Shown piece by piece: positions 54,187-63,242 of a stretch of 64,000 nucleotides of DNA; the first letter of the stretch is position 1, and each line of letters begins with the position of its first letter. Both the position numbers and the translations under genes were made by a program. This DNA comes from Rhodocyclaceae bacterium (GTDB lineage Bacteria > Pseudomonadota > Gammaproteobacteria > Burkholderiales > Rhodocyclaceae): contig JADJEF010000020.1 in the NCBI GenBank assembly GCA_016702335.1, forward strand, positions 124,001 through 188,000, given 5' to 3'. The notes under the pieces were generated by a model that saw only the letters and a program-made list of their open reading frames with translations, was not told where the DNA came from and ran no database searches.

Positions 54187-55695
54187 ATGACGATTCAGGA
54201 GCTTATCCCCCGACGGCTTACGCCGCTGCTGCTCAGCCCGCAGATGCGCGACGTTGAACGCCGGCACGCCGAGCTGCCGCTCATGGAGCGAGCAGGCACA
54301 GCGGCCGCTCAGTTGGCTGGTACGCTGGCCGCCGGCCCTGCCCCAATTTTGGTACTCGCTGGCCCCGGCAACAATGGCGGTGATGCCTTTGTACTGGCAC
54401 GCCGGCTGCATGAGGCTGGCCGCGCGGTCACTACGGTCTTTCATGGCGAGCCCAGCCGGCTGCCCGCCGATGCGCTGATCGCCTACCAGCGCTGGCAAGC
54501 AACGGGAAAGCCGACGCATCCGGCTGTGCCGTCTGACGATTATTCGCTGGTGGTGGATGGCCTGTTCGGCATCGGCCTTTCGCGCCCTGTCAGTGGCACC
54601 TGCGCGCAGCTGATTACTCAGATCAATGCCTATCGCGATACCGGCGGCCCGGTGCTCGCACTCGATGTACCCAGTGGGCTCAATGCCGATACGGGAGCCG
54701 TTCTGGCATCGCGGTTCGGGCCAGCCATACCGCCACCTTCATTGCCGACAAACCCGGTCTCTACACCCTCGCCGGGCCCGACCATGCCGGTTGCATCAGC
54801 GTGCATGAACTGGGCGTGGGCGACCCCGCATTTGATGGTGCACTACTTTCACTCACAGACTTTGCCAGCGCACTGCAGCCGCGCCAGCGCGACACCCACA
54901 AAGGCAGCCACGGCTCCCTGGCCGTGATCGGCGGAGCGCCCGGAATGTGCGGTGCCGCCCTGCTGGCAGCCCGGGCCAGCCTGCATCTGGGTGCCGGTCG
55001 CGTATTCGTAGGCCTGCTCGACCAAAATCATCCGGCGGTTGACAGCGGCCAGCCCGAGCTGATGCTGCGCACGCCCGTTGACGCCATCGACCACGCCACT
55101 GCCGTGGTCGCCGGCCCCGGAATGGGACTGAATGACGAGGCCCTCACCCTCATGCGCCGTCTCACCAGCGCCGACTTGCCGTTGCTGCTCGATGCCGATG
55201 CACTGACGCTGCTAGGCGCCCACCCCGTGCTCAGCGCACGTGCGCCGCCGTACTACGCCTACCCTGCTCACGCCGCACCCCGGCGAAGCGGCGCGCCTGC
55301 TTGGCATCAGCACAACCGAAGTGCAGAGCGACCGCATCAGCACCGCCATCCGACTGGCGACGCACTTCAACGCCTGCGTGGCGCTGAAGGGAGCCGGCAC
55401 CGTGCTGGCCCGACCCGATGGCACATGGCGCATCAACACCACTGGCAACCCCGGGCTGGCCACCGGCGGTACCGGTGACGTCCTGTCCGGAATGGCGGGT
55501 GCGTTACTGGCCCAAGGCTGGGAGGCCTGGTCGGCCCTATGCGCCGCAGTTAGCCTGCATGGTGCCGCCGCTGACGTGCTGGTTTGCGAGGGCGTCGGGC
55601 CCGTCGGCCTCACCGCCAGCGAACTGCTCGTGCCCGCCCGCCGCCTGCTCAATAACCTGATTGCCGAGTCGGCCGAACGCCGCCAAGGCCACTGA
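54187..55695 (+). pseudogene. nnr: Bifunctional NAD(P)H-hydrate epimerase/dehydratase, two frameshifts
   Basis: The N-terminal epimerase half has LVLAGPGNNGGDAFVLARRL and LALDVPSGLNADTGAV; the frame shifts near 54715 and continues as ELGVGDPAFDGAL, HKGSHGSLAVIGGAPGMCGAALLAARASLHLGAG, AVVAGPGMG; a second shift near 55235 leads to LLTPHPGEAARLLG and NTTGNPGLATGGTGDVLSGMAGALLAQG, the dehydratase ATP/ADP site. It repairs damaged NAD(P)HX. All domains remain recognisable, so either a sequencing problem or recent decay. Confidence 0.85.
55154..55181 (-). repeat. Possible dispersed repeat, copy 7, inside nnr
   Basis: On the minus strand CGGCAAGTCGGCGCTGG then TGAGACGGCGC. It is read in the nnr frame as RRLTSADLP, in the same register as the ABC ATPase C-terminus RRVTSADLRK. 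Because SADLPLLLDADAL fits the NnrD family, part of the similarity could be chance. Confidence 0.5.
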
Positions 55696-55722
55696 CTCGA
55701 ATTTTTGTCATAAGCGAACACC

Positions 55723-56571
55723 ATGAACCTCCCGCTTTCCCTGGCTGCCGAAGTGCAGCGAAACGCCTTGGTCGCCCTGCATGAAGACATCGGCAGCGGC
55801 GACCTCACGGCCCAGCTGACACCGGCAAATCGTAACTCGCGCGGCACAGTCATCAGCCGTGAAGATGCGGTCCTTGCCGGTAGCGCCTGGTTCGACGCCT
55901 GTTTCCATCTCCTCGACGCTTCCGCGCAGATCGAATGGGCGGCGCGCGATGGGGAGCGCATCAGCGCCGGCCAAACACTGTGCGTCATTCATGCCGATAC
56001 GCGTGCGTTACTCACCGCAGAGCGCGCAGCACTCAATTTTGTGCAGTTGCTCTCGGCGACCGCAACCGTCACCCGCCGCTACGTCGATGCCGTTGCCGGC
56101 ACCCGTGCGCGCATTGTCGATACGCGCAAGACACTGCCCGGACTACGCCTCGCACAAAAATACGCGGTAACTTGCGGCGGCGGCGTCAACCACCGTCTCG
56201 GGCTATACGACGGCATTCTGATCAAGGAAAACCACATCATCGCGGCCGGTGGTGTGACGGTGGCGCTGGAGCGCGCCCGCGAACTTGGTCGCAGCGATGT
56301 CTTCATTCAGATCGAGGTCGAGACGCTTGCGCAATTGACCGAGGCCCTGGATGCCGGGGCAAAGATGGTGCTGCTCGACAACATGTCACTGACGCAAATG
56401 CGTCAGGCCGCAGATCTGACGGCAGGTCGCGCCCTTCTGGAAGCATCTGGGGGTGTGAATCTGGATCGGGTGCGCTCTATCGCCGACACCGGTGTTGATC
56501 GCATCTCCGTTGGCGCACTAACCAAGGATATCCGCGCCCTGGACTTGTCACTGCGGCACAGCGAGGGGTGA
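55723..56571 (+). CDS. nadC: Nicotinate-nucleotide pyrophosphorylase (carboxylating)
   Basis: 282 residues. It makes nicotinate mononucleotide from quinolinate and PRPP. Signature features are HEDIGSGDLT, ERAALNFVQLLSATAT, DTRKTLPGLRLAQKYAVTCGGGVNHRLGLYDGILIKENH and GVDRISVGALTKD. Intact, unlike the five genes upstream of it. Confidence 0.97.
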   Translation: MNLPLSLAAEVQRNALVALHEDIGSGDLTAQLTPANRNSRGTVISREDAVLAGSAWFDACFHLLDASAQIEWAARDGERISAGQTLCVIHADTRALLTAERAALNFVQLLSATATVTRRYVDAVAGTRARIVDTRKTLPGLRLAQKYAVTCGGGVNHRLGLYDGILIKENHIIAAGGVTVALERARELGRSDVFIQIEVETLAQLTEALDAGAKMVLLDNMSLTQMRQAADLTAGRALLEASGGVNLDRVRSIADTGVDRISVGALTKDIRALDLSLRHSEG

Positions 56572-56626
56572 TCTGCTAAACTCCGCGCCCTGCTCTGACT
56601 GACCTCGCTAAGGTTTGTCGCGCCGC

Positions 56627-56718
<92 letters not shown>

Positions 56719-56767
56719 TCACCTTGATTATTAAGGTGATTTTACAAAATCACGCACAATATAGCAA

Positions 56768-57310
56768 GTGCGGTCAGAAGCAAGCGAGACTGCCCGCCTG
56801 CATCCACTACTGATCATTGCCCTGTGCGTCGTCGTTTTCCTGGAGATCCATCCCTTCCAGGACGGCAACGGGCGCCTCTTTCGGGTGCTGACCACGCTGC
56901 TGCTTCTGCAGGCCGGGTACGCCTATGTGCCGTACAGCTCGCTGGAAAGCGTGATCGAACTCAGCAAGGAAGCCTACTACCTGGCGTTGCACCAGACGCA
57001 GGGCACGATCCGCACGGAGTCTCCCAACTGGCAGCCGTGGCTGGTGTTCTTTCTGCGTTGCCTGGCCGAGCAGATGCGGCGTCTGGAGAAGAAGGTCGAG
57101 CGCGAGAAGATCGTGCTGGCAGCCATGCCTGAGCTGCAACTACAATTTGTCGAGTTCGTCCGCGAACATGGTCGTGTCACGATTGGTGCAGCGATCAAGT
57201 TGACCGGTGCCAGCCGCAATACATTGAAGCAGCATTTCCGTACCTTGGTCGAACGCGGCGCGCTGAACCTGCACGGCAGTGGCCGAGGGGTTTGGTATGA
57301 CCTGCGCTAA
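56768..57310 (+). pseudogene. Fic-family protein, N-terminus missing
   Basis: The frame holds the Fic active-site motif HPFQDGNGRLFR and the following helices (VLTTLLLLQAGYAYVPYSSLESVIE), then a C-terminal winged-helix-like domain (RVTIGAAIKLTGASRNTLKQHFRTLVERG). Normal proteins of this type have ~170-200 residues before this point, including the inhibitory helix; here only 31 odd codons precede it. Truncated by the event that placed it next to tRNA-Ser. Confidence 0.75.
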
Positions 57311-57498
57311 GCCCACTGCACCCAACGTGTCCTTGATCTGTGTAGATCGAAAACAAAGAGGTTCGTTATGAAATTCCCGCCAGTCGTGATTCAGGCCAAA
57401 CAGAAAACTAGCCCTGCTCAGATAGGGCCGTGATTGGGTTCGCCACGATTAGCCTTGTTGTTACATTAACTCGTCACTTATTTGCATTCGACGAATAT

Positions 57499-58125
57499 AT
57501 GGAACATACTTTGCCGACCATGCGCCACGATACCCACACCCAACGCATCCTTGATCTGGCCAGCCAGAAGGGAATGCTGCGTCCCGGCGACCTCGATATT
57601 ATCGGAGCTCCCCGGGTAGTGCTAACGCGCATGACAGCCAGTGGCCTACTGGAAAAGGCTGGGCGCGGCATTTACCTGCTACCTGGCAATCAAGGCTCAG
57701 AGCATGAAAGCCTGGCCACGGTTGCTACGAAAGTACCGCAGGCGGTCTTTTGCCTGCTCACGGCCCTGCAGTTCCATGAAATCACCACCCAGCTGCCGAG
57801 AGAGGTGTGGGTTGCCATGCCCAGGGGCAGTCATACGCCCAAGATCGATTACCCGCCAGTCAAGATGGTTCAGTTTGCGGGTGACGCCTATTCCCAGGGA
57901 ATCGAGGTCGTTGAACGGGATCAGGTCAAGCTCCATGTCTACAGTGTTGCCAAGACCGTCGCTGACTGCTTCAAGCACCGCAATAAGATCGGACTCGACG
58001 TCACGCTGGAAGCGCTGAAGGATGCACGCGCTAAGAAAATGGCCTCAGCCGATGACCTCTGGCGTTTCGCCAAGATTTGCCGGGTTGCCAATGTGATGCG
58101 CCCGTATCTTGAGGCGGTGGAATGA
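57499..58125 (+). CDS. abiEi: AbiEi-type antitoxin/regulator
   Basis: 208 residues from ATG 57499 (ATG 57520 also possible; no strong ribosome site). N-terminal winged helix (TQRILDLASQKGMLRPGDLDIIGAPRVVLTRMTASGLLEKAGRGIYLL) and AbiEi C-terminal domain (LPREVWVAMPRG, HVYSVAKTVADCFKHRNKIG). In AbiE systems this protein represses the operon and neutralises AbiEii. It overlaps the toxin gene by 4 bases. Confidence 0.88.
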   Translation: MEHTLPTMRHDTHTQRILDLASQKGMLRPGDLDIIGAPRVVLTRMTASGLLEKAGRGIYLLPGNQGSEHESLATVATKVPQAVFCLLTALQFHEITTQLPREVWVAMPRGSHTPKIDYPPVKMVQFAGDAYSQGIEVVERDQVKLHVYSVAKTVADCFKHRNKIGLDVTLEALKDARAKKMASADDLWRFAKICRVANVMRPYLEAVE

Positions 58126-59024
58126 ACAAGGATCTCGCCGCATCGGTACGGGCACGGTTGCTGAACGTCGCCAAAGCCCAAGGCGCGGACTTCAACCAGG
58201 TGCTGGTGCGCTTCGCCCTGGAACGAATCCTCTACCGACTGAGCCGGTCGGCGCACGCCGACCACTTTCTGCTCAAGGGCGCGTTGCTGTTCACGCTCTG
58301 GTACGACATGCCACACCGCACCACGCGCGACGCCGACCTGCTCGGTTTCAAGGCTAGCGATCTTGAATCGATCGCCCAGACATTTCGTGACATCGCCAGC
58401 GTCGAGGTAGAGGACGGTATCGTCTTCGATCCGGCGACAGTGATCGTTGAGGAGATTCGCAAGGATGCTGGGTACGCCGGCGCACGGGTGTTGATTACAG
58501 GTGAAATTGCCAAGGCACGCTGCAAGACGCAAATCGATATCGGGTTCGGTGATGCAGTTACGCCTGGCCCGGTTCATGCAGTTTATCCGGTGCTGATCGA
58601 GGATTTGCCAGCACCTCGGCTGCGGACATATCCCGTCTACACCGTCATCTCCGAGAAACTTCACGCCATCGCCTTGCTTGGCATGACTAACAGCCGGTTG
58701 AAGGATTACCTGGATCTGTGGGTGTTGCTCGACCGTGAAGCACTGAATGCCAATACGCTCGCGAGGGCAATCGCCGCGACCTTCATCCGGCGTGGAGTGC
58801 CCGTCCCGGCTGTTCTACCCATCGGCCTGACGGACGAGTTTGCGACCGACGGATCGCGCCAGGCCATGTGGCATGCGTTCCTGAAAAAGAACGAGATCGC
58901 CATTACTCCACTATCCGACGTGGTGGCGAAACTTCGGGAAATATTAGAGCCGGCACTCGCTCAGGCCGCAATATTTTCCGACGCGAGCCGCTTGGTCGAA
59001 ATTGACAAGCATGACGCTTCGTAG
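58122..59024 (+). CDS. abiEii: AbiEii/AbiGii-type nucleotidyltransferase toxin
   Basis: 300 residues. The nucleotidyltransferase motif reads HFLLKGALLFTLW...RTTRDADLLGF, with later TQIDIGFGDAV and PVYTVISEKLHAIALLGMTNSRLKDYLDLW motifs of DUF1814/AbiEii. Together with the upstream gene it forms a type IV toxin-antitoxin pair known to give abortive phage resistance. ATGA overlap with abiEi. Its 3' end overlaps the opposite-strand gene by 64 bases. Intact. Confidence 0.9.
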   Translation: MNKDLAASVRARLLNVAKAQGADFNQVLVRFALERILYRLSRSAHADHFLLKGALLFTLWYDMPHRTTRDADLLGFKASDLESIAQTFRDIASVEVEDGIVFDPATVIVEEIRKDAGYAGARVLITGEIAKARCKTQIDIGFGDAVTPGPVHAVYPVLIEDLPAPRLRTYPVYTVISEKLHAIALLGMTNSRLKDYLDLWVLLDREALNANTLARAIAATFIRRGVPVPAVLPIGLTDEFATDGSRQAMWHAFLKKNEIAITPLSDVVAKLREILEPALAQAAIFSDASRLVEIDKHDAS

Positions 59025-59173
59025 GCCTCGATATCGACCAGTCGATACAGAACGCGGCCCTGCAGTTTCAGAAACATGGGGCCAATCCCTTCGCTGCGCC
59101 AGCGCTCAAGGGTCGCCTCACTGACATTCCAGCGCTGGGCGAGGTTTCGTTGGTTGAAATGAATGATTTCCAT
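58961..59173 (-). CDS. Small helix-turn-helix (AlpA/MerR-like) DNA-binding protein
   Basis: 70 residues from ATG 59173 with GGAG six bases upstream. NLAQRWNVSEATLERWRSEGIGPMFLKLQGRVLYRLVDIEAYE is an excisionase/AlpA-type winged helix-turn-helix. Such proteins control excision or transcription in islands. It runs tail-to-tail into abiEii with a 64-base overlap. Confidence 0.75.
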   Translation of the reverse strand: MEIIHFNQRNLAQRWNVSEATLERWRSEGIGPMFLKLQGRVLYRLVDIEAYEASCLSISTKRLASENIAA

Positions 59174-59524
59174 GCAGGGCTCCGAACGGGTTGGCGGGAG
59201 TCCATGAAGGCGCTGTTTCGTCCACAAGCCAAGTCAGCCATTGGCAACGATATGAATTTGGGTTCGACTGCGGGATTGGGATTCGAACTGCGCCATGATT
59301 GTTGATGCAACAACACGGCCTTAGCGGCGTGAAGGTGCCCCCCAACTATTCACGCCCCGCTGAAGCTCGGTCCTGAGCTCATCTTGCGTGACGGTCGGGG
59401 CGTCGTCTAGCGAGGATTGGTTCCTGTCCGACTGGCCGCAGACCCGCCTGGATTAAGAATGCGCTGGAGGACTTTCTAGGATCACATGCACGGGCACGTG
59501 AGTAACAAAGGTTCCCAGGGCGTC
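59174..59524. other. Spacer without gene at the right side of the AbiE island
   Basis: 351 bases. I see only a weak 20-codon minus-strand frame (MAQFESQSRSRTQIHIVANG, stop near 59230). No copy of the tRNA-Ser 3' end can be found here, so no attachment-site repeat supports a tRNA-linked island. Confidence 0.5.
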
Positions 59525-60439
59525 TCAAGGTGAAGTCTGCAGTTCATTCAGCGGCAGCATCAAAAACTGCGCCGGGCGCCTCTGATCGCGATCACCATCG
59601 TCGCTGACGATCACGATCATTGGCTTGCCTTCGATCATAGCCGGCGCAACACCTTCCGCATGCTCCAATCCGTGCGGGCCAGGAACGCGCACTTGGCGAG
59701 GCGATTCGTCCGGATTGCCAGTCCAGAACCACAATTGGAAGGGCGACTGCTCTTTGCTCACCGGGCCGCTGATGACGAGGTACCCGGAAAGCGCGGGAAC
59801 ATACGACATGCCACGGATACCATGCCCCCGCAGGTCCAGGGTGAGCAAAGGCGAAGAGACTTGGGGATTCGCATCGAACTCGAAAAGCGCTCCAGGATTG
59901 TCGACGACCGCTATCAGCGCCTGGTTATCTTGCAGCGGGCTGCGAAAGCCAACCAGCAGTCGCTGACCATCGGGCGTAATCTCGAGCGCTTCGATGTTTA
60001 GGCCGCCAGCACCTTTGACATCGCGTATCGCCGCCGCATTTGCCAGAACGGGGTGGGCGGACATCAATGCTGCCTTCAGTCCGGTGACCACGCGAGGCGA
60101 GCCCAGTGAATCTCCTTCGATACGAAACCGCACCAATTTTTCCCGGGCCTTCTTCTCTTCACCGTTGCTATTGCGCGAGTGGGAAGTAACCGCATAGACG
60201 AAGCCGGCTGAATCGGCGGCAATGCCCTCGAGATCATCGAGTTTCAGTGCATCGACCTCGGAATCTGTCAATAGCGGAATGCTGTGGGTGCTCCCATCAA
60301 GACGAATCGTAAGCAGGCTGAGTGGTTGCGCCTTTTCATCCTCGACGACCAAGAATCGCCCATCCGGCAATTGCTGAATGGCGGAAGGTTCAAACAAACC
60401 GGTGAGCGCGAGAAACATGAAGAAGGCGGTCTTTGTCAT
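59525..60439 (-). CDS. Exported beta-propeller-like protein (DUF3616/esterase-like phytase type)
   Basis: 304 residues from ATG 60439. A hydrophobic start (KTAFFMFLALTGLFEPSAIQQL) may be a signal segment. Repeated motifs PDGRFLVVEDE, LDDLEGIAADSAGFVYAVTSHSRN, NIEALEITPDGQRLLVGFRSPL and HGLEHAEGVAPAMIEGKPMIVIVSDDGD fit a propeller of the DUF3616/phytase-like group. Activity unknown. Divergent from the FmdB-like gene. Confidence 0.65.
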   Translation of the reverse strand: MTKTAFFMFLALTGLFEPSAIQQLPDGRFLVVEDEKAQPLSLLTIRLDGSTHSIPLLTDSEVDALKLDDLEGIAADSAGFVYAVTSHSRNSNGEEKKAREKLVRFRIEGDSLGSPRVVTGLKAALMSAHPVLANAAAIRDVKGAGGLNIEALEITPDGQRLLVGFRSPLQDNQALIAVVDNPGALFEFDANPQVSSPLLTLDLRGHGIRGMSYVPALSGYLVISGPVSKEQSPFQLWFWTGNPDESPRQVRVPGPHGLEHAEGVAPAMIEGKPMIVIVSDDGDRDQRRPAQFLMLPLNELQTSP

Positions 60440-60591
60440 TACAAAGGGTCCGATTTTGCCGGATTCCCAGTTCGAAACCGGAAGAAATGGCACGGTCGGC
60501 TTGACATCGGTACCATATCAACCCTTTGCAGCAGAGCGCCACCCGCGCACCACGGCTACCCAATAACCGCTCACACCGCCAAGAAAATCCA

Positions 60592-60870
60592 ATGCCACTC
60601 TACGATTACGCCCCCTCATCCGGCCATTGCGATCAATGCCCCGGCCGTTTTGAAGTCATGCAACGAATCGCCGACGACAAGCTTACTCATTGCCCACGCT
60701 GTCAGCAGGCGTGTGAACGACAGGTGAGTCGCGTGGCGCTCGGGGGGAAATACTCGACATCCGAGGCGGCAGTGAAGAGTTCCGGCTTTACCCGCTATCA
60801 AAAGGCCGAGAACGGAGTGTACGAGCGTACGGCAGGCACCGGTGGCCCTGAAATTCTCTACCGCGACTAG
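60592..60870 (+). CDS. FmdB-like zinc-ribbon protein
   Basis: 92 residues: MPLYDYAPSSGHCDQC...THCPRCQQACERQVSRV, with two CxxC pairs as in FmdB/putative regulatory zinc ribbons, though the usual early Cys of YxCxxCG is replaced by YAPSSG. The C-terminal part (SGFTRYQKAENGVYERTAGTGGPEIL) is low in structure. First of a run of same-strand genes leading to the Hsp70-like protein. Confidence 0.75.
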   Translation: MPLYDYAPSSGHCDQCPGRFEVMQRIADDKLTHCPRCQQACERQVSRVALGGKYSTSEAAVKSSGFTRYQKAENGVYERTAGTGGPEILYRD

Positions 60871-60882
60871 CCAAGTAGCCAA

Positions 60883-61269
60883 ATGCGTCGTTACGACGAA
60901 GCGCCCTCCGAGCAGTCAACGACATCCATCGATTCGAACAGTGCATTGCTCTTTGCCTTGACAGCAGAGCGATTGGCGCTTTATTTCGAGCATGGATCGT
61001 GGCTGACGCTGGCTCAAACCACCACGATTGCGGCCCAGTGGCTTGCTCGGTCGGGGCGCCAACTACCGATGGGGCAACGAAGGCACCTTTCGGCGCTCAG
61101 CGACCAACTGGCGCGCCAAATTGCCGAGTCGGTCTCGCGCGAAGCAGGTTTGCACATCTCGCACGAAATGACCGAATCACTCGACAGTCGATATCAGTCA
61201 GACATCAGCCCTTCGCTGCGCGATGAATGCGATCGCCTGCTCGATGAGTCGCCCATGCCGGAGCAATAA
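60883..61269 (+). CDS. Hypothetical protein upstream of the Hsp70-like gene
   Basis: 128 residues, mostly helical (LLFALTAERLALYFEHGSWLTLAQTTTIAAQWL). No signal peptide or known motif. It sits 12 bases after the FmdB-like gene and 11 before the Hsp70-like gene, so it is likely in one transcript with them. Confidence 0.55.
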   Translation: MRRYDEAPSEQSTTSIDSNSALLFALTAERLALYFEHGSWLTLAQTTTIAAQWLARSGRQLPMGQRRHLSALSDQLARQIAESVSREAGLHISHEMTESLDSRYQSDISPSLRDECDRLLDESPMPEQ

Positions 61270-61280
61270 ACCCAACCTAC

Positions 61281-62543
61281 ATGAAACACATTCTAGCGAT
61301 TGACTTTGGCACCTCAAACTCGACGGTCGGATACCCTTTCGAATCCGGGCCGGCCTTGTTACCGGTTGAAGGCGAGGAACTCACCATACCCAGCGCAATT
61401 TTCTTCAACACCGAAGAGGAGCGTGTGCAGTTTGGGCGAGAAGCCATCACTGCCTATACCGAGCACTACGAAGGGCGCCTGCTGCGGGCGTTAAAGAGCG
61501 TGCTTGGCCATGGGCTGATCAATGAAAAAACCCAAGTGGGTGATCAGCAAATTGCTTTCAAGGACATCATCACACTCTTTCTCCGGCACTTGAAACTGGT
61601 GGCGGAAGCGAGGCTCGGACACAATGTCGATCACGTCATGCTCGGCCGGCCGGTATGGTTCGTCGATAACGACACACAACGCGACAGAGAAGCACAGGAC
61701 CAGCTTGCGGCAATCGCCCGGGCGTGCGGCTTTTCCGAAGTCGCGTTTCAATACGAACCGATTGCCGCCGCATTGGACTATGAGTCGCGCGTGAGCGGTG
61801 AAGAATTGGCCTTGATTGCCGATCTGGGCGGTGGCACCTCCGACATATCGATTGTGCGTGTATCGCCGGCAAACCATGGCAAGATAGACCGCCGCAGTGA
61901 CGTGTTGGCTAATTCGGGTGTTCACATCGGCGGCACGGACTACGACAAGCGACTGAGTCTGGATCAGGTCATGCCGCATCTGGGATTCAAGACCGCCTTG
62001 CGCGACGATGCGACACGCGAACTCCCAGCCTCGGTTTATTTCGATCTCGCCACTTGGCACCGAATCGCGCTGCTAAACGGCAACAGCGCGGCCACATTCC
62101 TCAAAGAGATGCATTACTCTGCGGCGCAACCTGCTCTGGTGCATCGACTGATGCGTGTCGTTCGCGAGCAAACAGGACATCAATTGGCCGGTGACGTCGA
62201 AGCGGCAAAGATAGCTCTGTCCGACTCGGAGCGAACGCTTATCGATTTGCCCTACGTCGATGCGACGCTCCGTATTGCGCTAGACCGACCATCGTTCGAA
62301 CAGGCGACGGCGGGAGAAACCCGGAAAATCGCCGACAGTATCGGCGAGTGCCTGCTTCAAGCCGGGGTTAAGGCGAATGCCATCACCACGATATTCATCA
62401 CCGGCGGCACGTCGGCGATACCTTCAGTACGCAAAGCCTGCATTCAAAAAGTGCCGAACGCCGTTCTGGTCGAAGGCAGTCGGTTCGGCAGCGTTGGCTT
62501 GGGCCTGAGCATTCATGCAGGAATTCTGGCCCGGGCAGCGTAA
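61281..62543 (+). CDS. yegD: Hsp70-like ATPase (YegD type)
   Basis: 420 residues comprising only the actin-like nucleotide-binding domain: phosphate 1 ILAIDFGTSNSTVGY, phosphate 2 ALIADLGGGTSDISIVRV, adenosine motif IFITGGTSAIPSVRKA. No substrate-binding domain, as in YegD. Putative molecular chaperone; partner unknown. Intact. Confidence 0.9.
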   Translation: MKHILAIDFGTSNSTVGYPFESGPALLPVEGEELTIPSAIFFNTEEERVQFGREAITAYTEHYEGRLLRALKSVLGHGLINEKTQVGDQQIAFKDIITLFLRHLKLVAEARLGHNVDHVMLGRPVWFVDNDTQRDREAQDQLAAIARACGFSEVAFQYEPIAAALDYESRVSGEELALIADLGGGTSDISIVRVSPANHGKIDRRSDVLANSGVHIGGTDYDKRLSLDQVMPHLGFKTALRDDATRELPASVYFDLATWHRIALLNGNSAATFLKEMHYSAAQPALVHRLMRVVREQTGHQLAGDVEAAKIALSDSERTLIDLPYVDATLRIALDRPSFEQATAGETRKIADSIGECLLQAGVKANAITTIFITGGTSAIPSVRKACIQKVPNAVLVEGSRFGSVGLGLSIHAGILARAA

Positions 62544-62588
62544 TCCATTACCCTTGCGGAGTCCCGACGACTTAAAATTTCAGCCGCC

Positions 62589-62969
62589 ATGGCACTGGAA
62601 ATTATCTGGGAACCCTACGGAGTCTATCGACGCTTCTACGGCGCGGTAACGCGTCATGACCTTGTTCGCTCGGTGGCAGAAGTTCATACGTCACCTCAAT
62701 TTGACACCCTCTACTACAGCATCAACGACCTGAGCAGCGTTACCGAGATAGCGATCAATGCCTCGGCTGTCGAAGGCGTCGCCACTCAAGCGCTGGGCGC
62801 CGCGCTCTCGAACAATCGCTTGATCATGGTTTTTGTGGCCCACAGTGAAAAACTGCTGTCACTTGCCAAAATCTTTTCCAATCCGATGTATCAGTCCTTT
62901 CCGGCACAATACTTTTCCACGCTGGAAGAAGCGCGCGCATTCGTCAGCACACGCCTGCCCAAGACATGA
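62589..62969 (+). CDS. Hypothetical STAS-like protein
   Basis: 126 residues: EIIWEPYGVYRRFYGAVTRHDLVRSVAEVHTSPQFDTLYYSINDLS..., with an alternating beta/alpha pattern like SpoIIAA/STAS-like proteins. No catalytic motif. Follows the Hsp70-like gene by 45 bases. Confidence 0.55.
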   Translation: MALEIIWEPYGVYRRFYGAVTRHDLVRSVAEVHTSPQFDTLYYSINDLSSVTEIAINASAVEGVATQALGAALSNNRLIMVFVAHSEKLLSLAKIFSNPMYQSFPAQYFSTLEEARAFVSTRLPKT

Positions 62970-63029
62970 CCACAACAGCGGGCGGCCAGGCGCTCGGTTG
63001 ATGCGACCCCGCCCTGCCCGCCCATCCCC

Positions 63030-63242
63030 ATGAACCATCCAGCCACGCGACCAGAGGCTCCCGCGAGCAATGCCGCCTTTGACGCAGCGCTCAAAGCGGC
63101 GGACCCGCGCCGTGGAATTCGCGACGCCGAGACTGTTATTGGGCTCGCCGCGTTGGCTGACTTTACTTTGCTTGAGGACACCGCCATGCCGTCCAACAAC
63201 CGCTGCCTGATCTGGCAACGAACTCGAGGAATACTTGCATGA
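63030..63242 (+). pseudogene. C-terminal fragment of a DUF938 methyltransferase
   Basis: The 70-codon frame reads SNAAFDAALKAADPRRGIRDAETVIGLAALADFTLLEDTAMPSNNRCLIWQR, which matches the final third of DUF938 SAM-dependent methyltransferases. The ~140-residue SAM-binding part is absent upstream. A remnant, although its TGA overlaps the esterase start (ATGA), so it may still be translated. Confidence 0.55.
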
